A stretch of DNA of 64,000 bases, from assembly GCA_022495995.1 (NCBI GenBank), contig JAFEMH010007431.1, forward strand, positions 26,124 to 90,123. Direction: 5' to 3'. Each line of letters opens with the position of its first letter. Within the stretch, counting starts at the first letter, position 1. Source of the DNA: Adenophora triphylla var. japonica (Eukaryota > Streptophyta > Magnoliopsida > Asterales > Campanulaceae). The notes beneath the pieces were generated by a model that was not told the DNA's origin, did not search any database, and worked only from the letters and a program-made list of their open reading frames with translations. The translations under genes and the position numbers were made by a program. Positions 1 to 10,112 of the stretch are shown piece by piece.

Positions 1-329
1 AACTGACTTATTTCTCATAAACAATCAGAAAATCAAAAATTTAATGTTTCAACTAAACATTCAGGAAATTACAATTAAATGTTTCAACTAAACATCTAAC
101 AAAGTTCTTAACACATAAGAACATATAATTCATGTATCGCAACAATTAATAAAATCATATTTAATTAACTAAGCATGCATAAACCTTGAATTAATCTAGC
201 ATAGCCCTATAAATTTAATTTTCAGAAATTTATAGCATCCAGATTAAGACATAAACATATCAGATTATCAACATAATCACAAATTAGCAAGAAAAAATTA
301 ACAAACTGATTCTGCCCAGATCAGGCAAG

Positions 330-440
330 TTTTGTCGCGTGACAGAGGCCAACTCTGTTGCGTGACACAAGCCAACTCTGTCGCGTGACACAATCAAACT
401 CTGTCGCGTGACACAAGCAAACTTTGTCGCGTGACACTGT
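330..440. repeat. 23-bp repeat, five copies, in copia leader
   Basis: About five tandem units with core TGTCGCGTGACA and spacers such as caagccaac. It is the same unit found three times in the U3 of the adjoining LTR, here in the untranslated leader 230-340 bp inside the primer site. No reading frame is maintained across it. Confidence 0.8.
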
Positions 441-668
441 GTTATCAGATTTGCAGATTTTTCCAGCTTCAATCAATTCTAATCATAAAGCAATTAAATC
501 AAATAAACAACTTTTAACAGATTTAATTCAATATGAACAGAAAACGAGTTTCACATTGTTTCACATAAACAATCAAAATTCTACCGCATACAAAAACATG
601 CAACGATCATATAAACAATTTATATCAATTTTCTAGCAAGTTAATTCAAACTTAACCATACAAACGGG

Positions 669-680
669 GCTCTGATACCA
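669..680 (-). other. Primer binding site, initiator Met tRNA
   Basis: Minus strand reads TGGTATCAGAGC, the classic plant copia primer site, one base inside the LTR end. Confidence 0.9.
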
Positions 681-1090
681 CTGTTGGGTTTTATGGGTCC
701 ATGCGCAGCGGAATTAGCATCTAAATAACACAAAATCCAAGAGCCCTAAGATCCGTTCTATACGATTAAATTGAATTCCTATGAGATAGAACTTTACCAA
801 CCTTAAACGCTTTCCTTTCTTGAGCTATCGAACAATTATCAATGTGATTTCGAATCACAAATTTAGATCTTCAAGACTTGAATCTTTAGATTGCTTTGGA
901 CAATTTGAACTCTAGGCCTTGATCGTCGTACGAGCGAAGACCCTCTAGTAGTATCCACACTTTAGAATGAACCAAGAACATTTCTTGAGAATTGCTAGAT
1001 TCTTAAACCTATGGAAGAAATATTGAGAAACCTTTGTTGTGATTTTTCCTTAGAAAATTCGGCTAGACAATTAGGGTTCACAGACTTAAT

Positions 1091-1097
1091 ATTTATA
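1091..1097 (-). promoter_or_regulatory. TATA box of the copia LTR
   Basis: Minus strand reads TATAAAT in an AT-rich stretch inside the LTR, about 70 bp downstream (minus sense) of a triple 23-bp repeat. The position fits a U3 core promoter; the start site is inferred, not seen. Confidence 0.55.
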
Positions 1098-1162
1098 CTA
1101 CATTAGTATAGGTATTTGTTTCCTAATCGAATTAGGAAACTCTGTAAACCGCCTCTGTGGCT

Positions 1163-1226
1163 AAAGTTGTCGCGTGACAGAGTCCAACTTTGTCGCGTGA
1201 CAGAGTCCAACTTTGTCGCGTGACAA
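1163..1226. repeat. 23-bp repeat, three copies, in copia U3
   Basis: Tandem copies of a unit with core TTGTCGCGTGACA and spacer gagtccaac. The core is a small inverted repeat (TGTC/GACA). It lies just upstream of the LTR TATA box, where enhancer repeats occur in plant copia elements such as Tnt1; an enhancer role is inference. Confidence 0.75.
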
Positions 1227-1809
1227 CTTAAGCCAGATCAGGGACTCTCAATCATTTCTTCCTTTGGTTTAACTAATTCATTCCAATTGTGTGTGACCCA
1301 ATATCACTCATCGAGGGACCCAAGCAAAACATCTCTCTTTCGAGGGACAAATTCCATCTTGACTTATCATCCTTCCCATCATGAATCCGATCATGCCAAA
1401 GATAGCCTTTATAAATATCGTGTTAAGATATCGTTTGACTAAAATAACATAACTTTCATCATATGTAAGGTCATGATAATCTCAGGTCTAGGGACTAAAT
1501 GAAGCGACCATATGAGATTTAATTATAACATTTGACCATGACATAAATATCATACGGGTCAAGTCCAGTCACTTGTTCACTAACAAGTACCCATAAATTT
1601 AATGTGCATCTCTATGCATATAATCATCATATGATTATCCATTAACATTTATACTAATTATTCACTTAATAATTAGGGACGGAGATTATTACAATAAATA
1701 TGCAAAATATATAATAATCAAATAATAAACATTCTCTATAATCAAGGATAAAGATGATACATAACTGTTTAAGTTAAATATAACTAAAGCCTAGGGCATT
1801 ACACCAACA

Positions 1810-2378
1810 ATCTTCTCATAAGATTACCTATCTTCTAGTAAGATTGCACCCCACTCGGAACTACGATCAGGCTTGATTCCCGCTAGGGATACGTAGGAAT
1901 CCTGTCAAAGGGTCTAGCCAACCGACCCAAGCGGTCACCTTAGGATATCACACGTCCTCCCAGTCGACCCAAGCGGTCACCTTAGGACACCACCACGTCC
2001 TCACAGTCGACCTTAGCGGTCACATCACCTCAAGGCACCACCACATCCGCATACACTCATGATATCACTCTCTTAACTACGATCAGGCTTGATTCCCGCT
2101 AGAGATACATAGGAATCCTATCAAAGGGTCCAGCCACCCAACCTAAATGGTCACCTTAGGACACCACCACGTCCTCACAACCGACTTAAACGGTCACACA
2201 GTAGGACATCACCATGTCCTCACAGCCGACCTTAGCGGTCACATCACAACAGGACACTGCCATGTCCTCACAAACTGACCTAGACGGTCACATCCTCTCC
2301 CAGCACGCGATCCAGATCAAGATCCTTATCTTATCGATGACCCCACTTCCTCCGTAAGTGACGTCGTCGAGGGGCTTC
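1810..2378 (+). mobile_element. 3' UTR of plus-strand Tat-like element, with repeats
   Basis: Noncoding. It contains two copies of a conserved Tat block (1859-1920 and 2075-2136; core GGGATACGTAGGAATCC in the first copy) and, between and after them, about eight imperfect units of 35-45 bp containing GCGGTCAC and caccacgtcctcac. It ends in a polypurine-like GAGGGGCTTC (2369-2378) directly before an LTR start. The order block, repeats, purine tract, LTR equals that of the minus-strand elements elsewhere in the window, in the opposite orientation. The 5' part of this element was separated by the copia insertion at 1809. Confidence 0.7.
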
Positions 2379-2676
2379 TGTAAGTACCCCAATCTGGATC
2401 ACTCTCTTCCGAACACACGAGAAACACCGCAGACTCACAAAATGCAGTCTCAAACACCCGTAGCCTTCAAAAATCTCAAAAACCACCAACCAAACCAAGG
2501 GAGGCCATTCTGAGATTAAAAAGTACAAAAGGACTTTTTGAGAATTTTGGAAAATTAGGAAAAGCAGGACTGGTTCGTGCGGACCACTTTGCTCCCAGAC
2601 GTCATAATTACAAAATCCTCTTAAAGTCCACAATATTTCCTTAAATCCAGAAAAACAAAAAATTTGGTTTCGCAAG
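2379..2676 (+). repeat. 3' LTR of plus-strand Tat-like element, left part
   Basis: Starts TGTAAGTACCCC, as do the minus-strand Tat LTRs read in their own sense, and follows a purine tract. It is broken at 2676 by the element at 2677-23989, whose target duplication GCAAG lies at 2672-2676, and resumes at 23995. Confidence 0.75.
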
Positions 2677-4653
2677 TGAAATTACCCGGATTTTTGCGCG
2701 CGGATGCGAAAAGGCGGTTGTCTTTCGCGGAGGCTTTGGTGTCTGAGACCTCGCTTCATGGGAAGGAAAATGAGGAGTCGCCACGCGGTTTTTGTATTTT
2801 GAGCCCAAAACGTTGAGAAACGGCTTTAGTGAAAATGGTGTCGTTTTTATTGGTAGCAAAAACTTAGGAAAAGGCTTCGAAAATGGGGGTCATTTTTATT
2901 GGTAGCAAAAACGAGTAAAAAGCTTTGAGTACCAGAGATTGTTAGGTTCGGAGGTCATGTTACGTTTCGGGAAGAGTATTACGAGATCACCCAAAACGCC
3001 TCGTATGACGAGTCTTTCTACCTTTCTCGAAAACGTGTGCGTGTGTGTGTGTGTTTGCATTTTGAAATGGGGGGCTTAAATGACAAGCTTAATCTTGGTT
3101 TGAATGTCAAACGTTGATTAGGTGACTTTTTTTGAAAAGACGAGCGTTTGAATGACAAACGTCGATTTTGAGTTTGAAATGAGCGTTCGCGTGGCAAACG
3201 TCGATTTTGAGCTTTTTTGAAAGAGAGTTCGAAGGACGAACTTCGATTTTGAACCGGGCGAGTCATTGTTAACGATTTTTATGGGAAAAAGCGTATTAAA
3301 TGATTTTGAGTGTCAAATGGCGGCTTTTAATTTGAAGATGAGCGTTCGGATGCCAAACGTCATTTCGCGCGTTTTTGAAAGAGAGTTCGATGGACGAACT
3401 CCGGATTTGAACCGGGCATTACATTGTTAACAATTTTTACGGGAAAAAGCGTATTAAATGGTATGCAATCAACGAATCGGGTTGCGACTCGGACTTTGAA
3501 AAGTAAATACTATCACGATCCAAACGGGTCGGACTTTGTAAATGACAGTATTTAAAGCAGTATCAACGGAATCAAACGATCCGGAATCATAAATGACGAT
3601 CAACGAGCCAAAACGGCTCGGAATTGTAAATGACGATCAACGAGCCAAAATGGCTCAGAATTGTAAATGACAGAAAGTAAATGACGATCGACGGATCGAT
3701 CGATCCGAAATGTTAAATGACATAAAAAGTAAACGGAACGGGGTCGGAATGCCGTTTTAACCCGTGATTACTTCTCTTACGGGAAGAGAAGAGGATCGAG
3801 GGGCTAAAACATATCGGACCCCGTTAGACGGAGGCGTCTACATTTCAATAACGTGGTTCAAAACGGTTGTAACGACTGGCGCGTAAACCGAGACGAAATG
3901 AGAGATCAAAGAGAGGGAGTTATACCTATGGCTAGGGTCGACTCCTTTGGCTCGGGGGTGTGTACGGGACACGGAAAGTAGTTTGGAAAGGTGTTTTGGA
4001 GTGGTGAGGGGCGTATTTGATCGAAATACGGAAGTTTCACGCGAATCGAGACAAAACGGGAGCTCGGGAGGGCTAAAACTCAGTTTGGGCCGTGGGTGAA
4101 GTGATTTTTTGGAGTAAAAATGTTGTTGTTTTGGCTTTGATAGCCCTCCTATTTATAGGGTGAAAAATGCAGTAAGAGTCCGGACGGACTTAGACAGATT
4201 TCCAGGGTTTTGTGGTATTTTGGAACTTTGAGGGGCTTGCTGGCAATTTCAGAAAGTTTGCACAGGGAGTCCGGCCGGACTTAGATTGTTTACCAGGAGT
4301 ATTTTAGTCTTTTCCCTATGATTTATGATTGAAGGGTGATGGGAGGGCTGTGGCATGGCTGCCACATGTCCCATGACTCACCAAATTTGTGGGAGTTCGT
4401 TCCCGGGTCCCGGTTTTGTCCGTTTTTAAAATAACAGTCCGGAAAATGTCCGAAACGCCCCCGAAAAGTGCGGGAAAGTGCATTTTTCAGGGAAAGCCGT
4501 ATTTTTACGTGAGATGACACGTGTTAAGTACGCTTCGACGTTGGGATGCACGGGGCAGTCCCGGGACGTCTCGTTGGCTTGGCAACGGGGAGTTTAACGA
4601 GTTCCGGTTAACCTGGAGCGGGCCAGTTAACGATCCGGATTTGGGTACTTACA
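2677..4653 (-). repeat. 3' LTR of the 21-kb element
   Basis: 1977 bp, TG/CA ends (plus strand tgaaattaccc to gggtacttaca). Very close to the LTR at 21982-23989 except for a 32-bp deletion at about 4631. It includes a GT microsatellite (about 3035-3056), a chain of short inverted repeats (3100-3720), a palindrome (about 4267-4280) and a minus-strand TATA box. Confidence 0.92.
4151..4158 (-). promoter_or_regulatory. TATA box in 3' LTR of the 21-kb element
   Basis: Minus strand CTATAAAT flanked by GC-rich sequence. The same site is present in the other LTRs of the family, so it is the likely U3 core promoter. Confidence 0.6.
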
Positions 4654-4664
4654 GTTAGCCCCTC
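4654..4664 (-). other. Polypurine tract of the 21-kb element
   Basis: Minus strand reads GAGGGGCTAAC immediately before the 3' LTR. It is conserved next to the LTRs ending at 38383 and 40938. Confidence 0.6.
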
Positions 4665-5450
4665 AGCGACGTCTCCTCCGAAGGAGGTGGGGTCATTGAA
4701 AAAATATAAGGATCCAAATCGGGATGCCTTACTTTGAAAGACCTGGGCGGTTAGCTGGCTGGACCCTTAGCGAAAGGATTCCTACGTATCCCGAGCGGGA
4801 CTCAAGCCGATCGTAGTTCGTAGGTGCAAGGGCCGCGCGTGGGGACCTTGACCTGAGCGAGACTGTTGGGAGGCGTCTAAACCTGAATGAGACCATTGCG
4901 AGGTACCCGGACCTGAATGGAGACTATTGTGAGGCGTCTAAACTTGAGACTTCTGAAACCTTCGAGGGCGTGTGGCGCCTCAAAACGGAGCTGCTGAATC
5001 ACACGAGGGCGTGTGGCGCCTCAAACCGAAGTTCTCCGAGAGGATAAGTTTATCCTGAGATGAAGGCGTTCGTGCCTTGGGTGCTGGGCTTACGATGACT
5101 GCCAGGTTTATCCTGCTGGGGATAGGGCGGCAATGATGGGAACGGTTGTGTTAAACTGGCGTTATTAACAACACGGACGGATTGACATTTCTTCCTTAGA
5201 ATCCTGCTGGGGACGAGCATTCAGGCTTACCTTGATGGCCGAAGAGGGATTGTTGCAAGGCGTTCGTGCCTTGGGGTTCGGGCTTATTGCAGCTGCTGGG
5301 GAAATGAACGATGGTGAAAACCATTAGAAATTTTAACGTCGGTAGACAAAATTGTACCTGGAATGTCCAAAGACAGGATTGAGCGTTTAAATGTCAAACG
5401 TCAACTGGGGATTGAAGTGAGCGTTTGAATGTCAAACGTCAACTGGGATT
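4665..5450 (-). other. 3' UTR with conserved Tat block
   Basis: No coding frame. 4757-4819 is the conserved block (minus-strand core CGGGATACGTAGGAATCC, beginning GAACTACGATCGG). 4850-4960 holds two or three degenerate copies of the unit that is expanded to a 61-bp array at 41215-42010. 5370-5450 holds two CGTTTGA/TCAAACG hairpin units. Confidence 0.65.
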
Positions 5451-6595
5451 GAATTTAACGTCTGGAGACGGGCGTTAGTGAAAACTAACTGGAAATTTAA
5501 CGTCTGGAGATGAGCGTTAGTGAAAACTAACTGGGAATTTAACGTCTGGAGATGAGAGTTAGTGAAAACTAACTGGGAATTTAACGTCTGGAGACGAGCG
5601 TTAGTGAAAACTAACTGGGAATTTAACGTCTGGAGACGAGCGTTAGTGAAAACTAACTGAGAATTTAACATCTGGAGACGAGCGTTAGTGAAAACTAACT
5701 GAGAATTTAACGTCTGGAGACGAGCGTTAGTGAAAACTAACTGGGAATTTAACGTCTCGAGACGAGCGTTAGTGAAAACTAACTGGGAATTTAACGTCTG
5801 GAGACGAGCGTTAAATTCCCAGTTAAGACGAGCGTTAGTGAAAACTAACTGAGAATTTAACGTCTGGAGACGAGCGTTAGTGAAAACTAACTGAGAATTT
5901 AACGTCTGGAGACGAGCGTTAGTGAAAACTAACTGGGAATTTAACGTCTGGAGATGAGCGTTAGTGAAAACTAAGTGGGAATTTAACGTCTAGAGACGAG
6001 CGTTAGTGAAAACTAACTGGGAATTTAACATCTGGAGACGAGCTTTAGTGAAAACTAACTGAGAATTTAACGTCTGGAGACGAGCGTTAGTGAAAACTAA
6101 CTGGGAATTTAACGTCTGGAGACGAGCGTTAGTGAAAACTAAATGAGAATTTAACGTCTGGAGACGAGCGTTAGTGAAAACTAACTGGGAATTTAACGTC
6201 TGGAGACAAGCGTTAGTGAAAACTAACTAGGAATTTAACGTCTGGAGACGAGCGTTAGTGAAAACTAACTGGGAATTTAACGTCTGGAGACGAGCGTTAG
6301 TGAAAACTAACTGGGAATTTAACGTCTGGAGACGAGCGTTAGTGAAAGCTAACTGAGAATTTAACGTCTGGAGACGAGCGTTAGTGAAAACTAACTTAGA
6401 ATTTAACGTCTGGAGACGAGCGTTAGTGAAAACTAACTGGGAATTTAACGTCTGGAGACAAGCGTTAGTGAAAACTAACTGAGAATTTAACGTCTGGAGA
6501 CGAGCGTTAGTGAAAACTAACTGGGAATTTAACGTCTGGAGACGAGCGTTAGTGAAAACTAACTGGGAATTTAATGTCTGGAGACGAGCGTTAGA
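5451..6595. repeat. 42-bp minisatellite, about 27 copies
   Basis: Tandem units of 42 bp. Each unit holds two adjacent perfect inverted repeats: CGTC-TGGA-GACG and GTTAGT-GAAA-ACTAAC. Since 42 is a multiple of three, the minus strand stays open over long stretches as a 14-residue peptide repeat, but nothing supports a protein. Near 5809-5826 one piece of the unit is inverted. The same unit occurs about five times at 42925-43137 in a related element, so copy number is labile. Confidence 0.92.
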
Positions 6596-6869
6596 AATGT
6601 CTAACTTGGGGAAATTTTTACACTTTTGGGGGCCAAAAGAGGTAAAATTGAAACTGTGAAAAACTGAGGGGCCAAAGTGGCAAAAAATTTTCTGGTGCAG
6701 TAAGAGTCCGGCCGGACTTGGACTGAATTTGGCCAGGACCTTATCAGCGCCGAGGCAGAAGAAAGAGAAGCCATTTTCTTTCATTATTTCCGGCGAAAAG
6801 GAGAGAAAGGAGGAGAGAATTTTCATCCCAAATTGTGAGGTTTGCTCAGATTTGTGAAGGAAAATTGCT
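6596..6869 (+). promoter_or_regulatory. Upstream region of first antisense PMD gene
   Basis: Noncoding stretch between the minisatellite and the PMD start codon. It contains a perfect 14-bp palindrome AGTCCGGCCGGACT (6705-6718) with flanks like those of the copies in the LTRs, then a purine-rich stretch typical of a 5' UTR. I see no convincing TATA box. Confidence 0.4.
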
Positions 6870-9565
6870 ATGGAAGGTGATTGGGAACCAATGGCTCGTC
6901 ATGGAAGGACCGATGACGAAAGAACGCGGTTGGTTCGGACCATTCGAACCATTATTCATCCATTGAATCCGACGGAGTTCTACCCGGTTAGGGAGAGACA
7001 CAACTCCAAAGGAGGGATCGAGAGACAAGTAAGCTTCCTTCAAATTTCATTAATTTTAAGAATGTGCATTCTTTAAATGTTAGAAATTTAATCAGGAGTG
7101 AACTAGGGATTTTGGTGCCCGAATTTGGGGCTTTTGACTTTGCTATGAACCTTTGTCGAAATTGACTAGGATGTAGTTCAATTGACACTATGGGTAGATG
7201 ACATAAAAATTTTGGTTGCAAAATTCCATGTCTAGATGCATTTTCCAAAATTAAAGTAGCTTTAATTCGGGACGGGGTAAATTTTCGAAATGTTCGAAAA
7301 GATTTGAAAGTTTCGGATTCGACGGAGTTTTCGAAGGATTTTGAAAGTTTCGGATTCGACGAAGTTTTCGAAAGATTTTGAAAGTTCCGAATTCGACGGA
7401 GTTTTCGAAAGATTTTGAAAGTTCCGGATTCGACGGTGTTTTCGAAAGATTTTGAAAGTTCCGGATTCGACGGAGTTTTCGAAAGATTTTGAAATCTTGG
7501 ACCGTCAATACTCCAACCGGGATGGAAATATTTTAGGAAAGGAATAAGAACTGCCATTGCATTGCATCATTCTGACATGCGTTCGTGCATTCTGTTGATG
7601 TTGCTATTGTCTTGTTCACCTGCAGGGGCGAGGGATGGTTGATACCCACAACCAGAAGAGTCGGGGTGCCTTCGAGGCAGTGCGAGCGTTGTGGGAGGTC
7701 TTCCCGAACGCGGCTCGAGAGGGAGAGAGGAGTCCACCGGCACTCGGTGCTTGACTCCGCATTGGCCGGGTTTATCGGTGCGGTAGGCCGCGATAGCCGC
7801 GACGCCGAGGGCCGTGTCTATGTACGTAGCTCTGAGCGAGTATTAGTGGGATACGACCCATACTTTCCATTTCAGGTGGGGGGAGGCGACGGTGACTCCC
7901 ACGGATTTTGCTGCTATCACTGGGTTGCCGACCTATGGCAACATACTGGTGTGGATTGACGGTTATACCCCGGAGCAGTTGTCTGAGCTGCTGGGTTTTG
8001 ATATTACTGATGCCAGGGGCTTAGGCATTCGGTACTGACCGATGGAGAGGCATCTGGAGGCGGGTATCGCCAATTATTTGGCTGGATCTTTGAGGATGAC
8101 CGCAGAGCGCCTGGCTCGAGGGTTCATTTGGTTCGCGTTGTCAGCGACCTTGTTCCCGACTTTCGACACATCCTGTCACTTCCCTCTGCTCGGGTCGCTG
8201 ACAGACTTGGACGCCGTGAGGGGGTTCGCATGGGGGGAGGCTGGACTGGCCGAGCTCTATCATGCCTTGGACAGGTTCTCGCGGGGAGAGGAGAACTCCC
8301 TGAGCTGCTTCACACCTGTCTTTGATGTAAGTTCACGTCTCTTTTTTTTTCTCTTCCTTGTCTCTTTTATGTACTCGTATGTATCTGCTCTGTAGCTGAC
8401 ATAACTTTCCATTTGCTTGGCAGGTCTGGTGCTATGAGGTGTTCAGTCCGCAGGAGTGGGACATTAGGGAGGCGTATCGACCCCTGTTCCCTGCCATGCT
8501 GGTTTGGCAGAAGAGAGCGAAGAAGCCGGTCTCGTCGAGAGTGGGTACTCGGGTGTCATACGAGGAGGTGTCCCAGGCCCTGGACCGGGAGTTCTCTGAG
8601 AGGATCCAGCTGACCTGGTGGAGTCGGTTCCACACTGTCGCGGTTCAGATTGCTAGCGAGGTGATGCGGCAGAGGAAGCTCCTGGTGGGACTTCATTGCG
8701 ACGCTATGTATCTGGGGGAGCGGGTGACACGTCAGCACGACCCGGGGTCATTCCGTTGGTGCCAGTGGATCCTCCTATGCACATGCAGCATCCTCTGGAG
8801 ATGCCGATGGAGGAGTTAGAGAGGTATAGACAGGGCGTGTTCTATACCGAGTACATCATAGCGGGGGCCGACTATGAGACTTTCTTGAGGATGAGGTTGA
8901 GGAGCCCACAGGTGCAGCACAGGGAGGGCGATGGCCCTGGATATCCCCGAGATCTCCCGCTCCCACGCGCTAGGCTGGCGTACGAGGGGCTGGATGGTTC
9001 ACGCAGGCGGCTGGTGATCCCGATTCCGGATGAGCCGAGACCACGGTACAGGGTTGACCCCAACACTTCGGTGAGTGCCTTTTTTGATTTTCTGCATTTG
9101 ATAGTAGCATTCTGTAAATGTTGCATCTGTACTTTCTGCTTGTTTTCTGATGACCTTCCTGGTTCGCAGGTGTCTGGCCGTACGTACAACGACGCTATGA
9201 GGCAGGTGGACGGGTGGGCCGCCTACGCTAGGAGGCTCGTGGCGTTCATGCGGTGTAGTTCCCGGAAGAGCATGGATGTCCGTGAGCCGAGGCCGTCTAG
9301 GCCGAGAGGTTCGCCTGCTCCCACGGCTGGTGGGGAGGACTTTGCACAGGGATTTGGCCAGTTCGCGGGCAGAAAGGCTGGGTTTGGAGCTTATCCTCCT
9401 TCGCACTCGGGGCACGAGAGGGGAGAGTCTTCGAGTTCGCAGACGCCGAGGAGGCCTTTTGCATATTCCCGCCTGGAGGAATTTGGCGAGTTCTTGTTTG
9501 CGACGGATCCGGCAGCGGCGGAGCAGTGCGTCGAGTGCTCGGATGATGAGCAGGACTCGGAGTAG
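6870..9565 (+). pseudogene. Plant mobile domain (MAIN-like) gene, antisense in element, broken
   Basis: PMD proteins are plant proteins related to MAIN/MAIN-LIKE and are also carried by some transposable elements; the molecular function is unclear. Exons inferred: 6870-7028, 7626-8326, 8424-9070, 9170-9565. The introns at 7029-7625, 8327-8423 and 9071-9169 are GT-AG and phase 0. PMD hallmarks seen: GEATVTPTDFAAITGLPTYG (about 7880-7945), then ALSATLFP and a later GFAWGEAGLAELYHAL (about 8130-8270). The C-terminal exon is Ser/Arg/Gly-rich and acidic at its end. Damage: frame shifts near 7730 and 7875, a TGA at 8036-8038 and a frame shift near 8740, so it is a pseudogene as sequenced. It runs opposite to the retrotransposon. 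Extra antisense PMD genes near the 3' end are reported for Tat elements, which fits. Confidence 0.8.
7288..7495. repeat. 37-bp tandem repeat in PMD intron 1
   Basis: About 5.5 copies of a 37-bp unit (core TTCGACGGAGTTTTCGAAAG). It lies wholly in the first intron of the PMD gene. It contains the palindrome TTTCGAAA. Confidence 0.85.
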
Positions 9566-10112
9566 TCCTTCCTTTACTGCTTTCTTTCTCTCTTTTTTTT
9601 TGTATGTATCTTCTGGAACGATTTGATTTGAACTGTATTTGAAAAGGCGCCCGTGGGGCGGAACCTGTATTTCGCGCATCTATTTAATGATTACCTTCTT
9701 TTTATTTTCGACAAATAAGCAAGTAGGTTGATCAAAAATAAACAAAATGAAACATGCATTAAAAATTTAACGGGTCAAAAATTAAGCCTATATGCACTGA
9801 TTATTAATTATTTGCACTGTTGCACGAGCCCGGGGGCGGAAAAGGTGTTAGCTTTGGTTAATTAAAACCAGGGGAGCACGCAGGTTTTATAAAGGCATGA
9901 ATAGGGAGTTGTTTGGAATTGTTTCCAATTCAGGAGCAGCTGGCTGCAGAGTTGACCAAGTCAACTGCAGAGGGAGTCCGGCCGGACTAAAAGTGAATTT
10001 CCAGATTCTTTAAATTGCAGTTTCAGCTTTGCAATTTGTAAGAAACTGCGCATTGCTTTTGATCAGTTAGCTGAATTCTCTCAAATTTCTTAGGTTTCCT
10101 TCACTTTCTGTC
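9566..10112 (+). promoter_or_regulatory. Spacer between PMD genes with TATA box and palindrome
   Basis: Pyrimidine-rich and AT-rich 3' flank of the first PMD gene, then a promoter-like stretch for the second: TATAAA at 9888-9893, and 9975-9988 a perfect palindrome AGTCCGGCCGGACT in the predicted 5' UTR, about 125 bp before the start codon. The arrangement mirrors that upstream of the first PMD gene. Confidence 0.5.

Larger units (their letters stand above)
1..1809 (-). mobile_element. Ty1/copia element, 5' end (LTR plus leader)
   Basis: Minus-strand LTR retrotransposon running off the left edge of the window. Seen directly: an LTR bounded by TGTTGG and CCAACA (682-1809), a primer site matching the 3' end of plant initiator-Met tRNA just inside it, and about 670 bp of AT-rich leader with no coding frame. 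The Met primer site is the usual one for plant Ty1/copia, hence the superfamily call; no gag or pol is inside the window. It interrupts the 3' UTR of a plus-strand Tat-like element, so it is younger than that element. Whether it is full length cannot be seen. Confidence 0.85.
682..1809 (-). repeat. 5' LTR of the copia element
   Basis: 1128-bp LTR with TG/CA ends and 6-bp inverted termini (TGTTGG at 682, CCAACA ending at 1809). In minus-strand sense it starts at 1809 and ends at 682, next to the primer site. It holds a TATA box and, upstream of that, three copies of a 23-bp repeat. The partner LTR is outside the window, so age cannot be estimated. Confidence 0.85.

Noticed and set aside
3018..3266. 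Basic minus ORFs in the LTRs (also 38890-39367, 52944-53399)
   Set aside because: They follow the CGTTTG/CAAACG hairpin repeats, change frame between LTR copies, and lie in U3/R-like sequence.
6227..6826. 199-residue minus ORF with 14-residue repeats
   Set aside because: It is a by-product of the 42-bp minisatellite, whose unit is a multiple of three; no conserved domain, and the ORF is broken wherever a unit has an indel.
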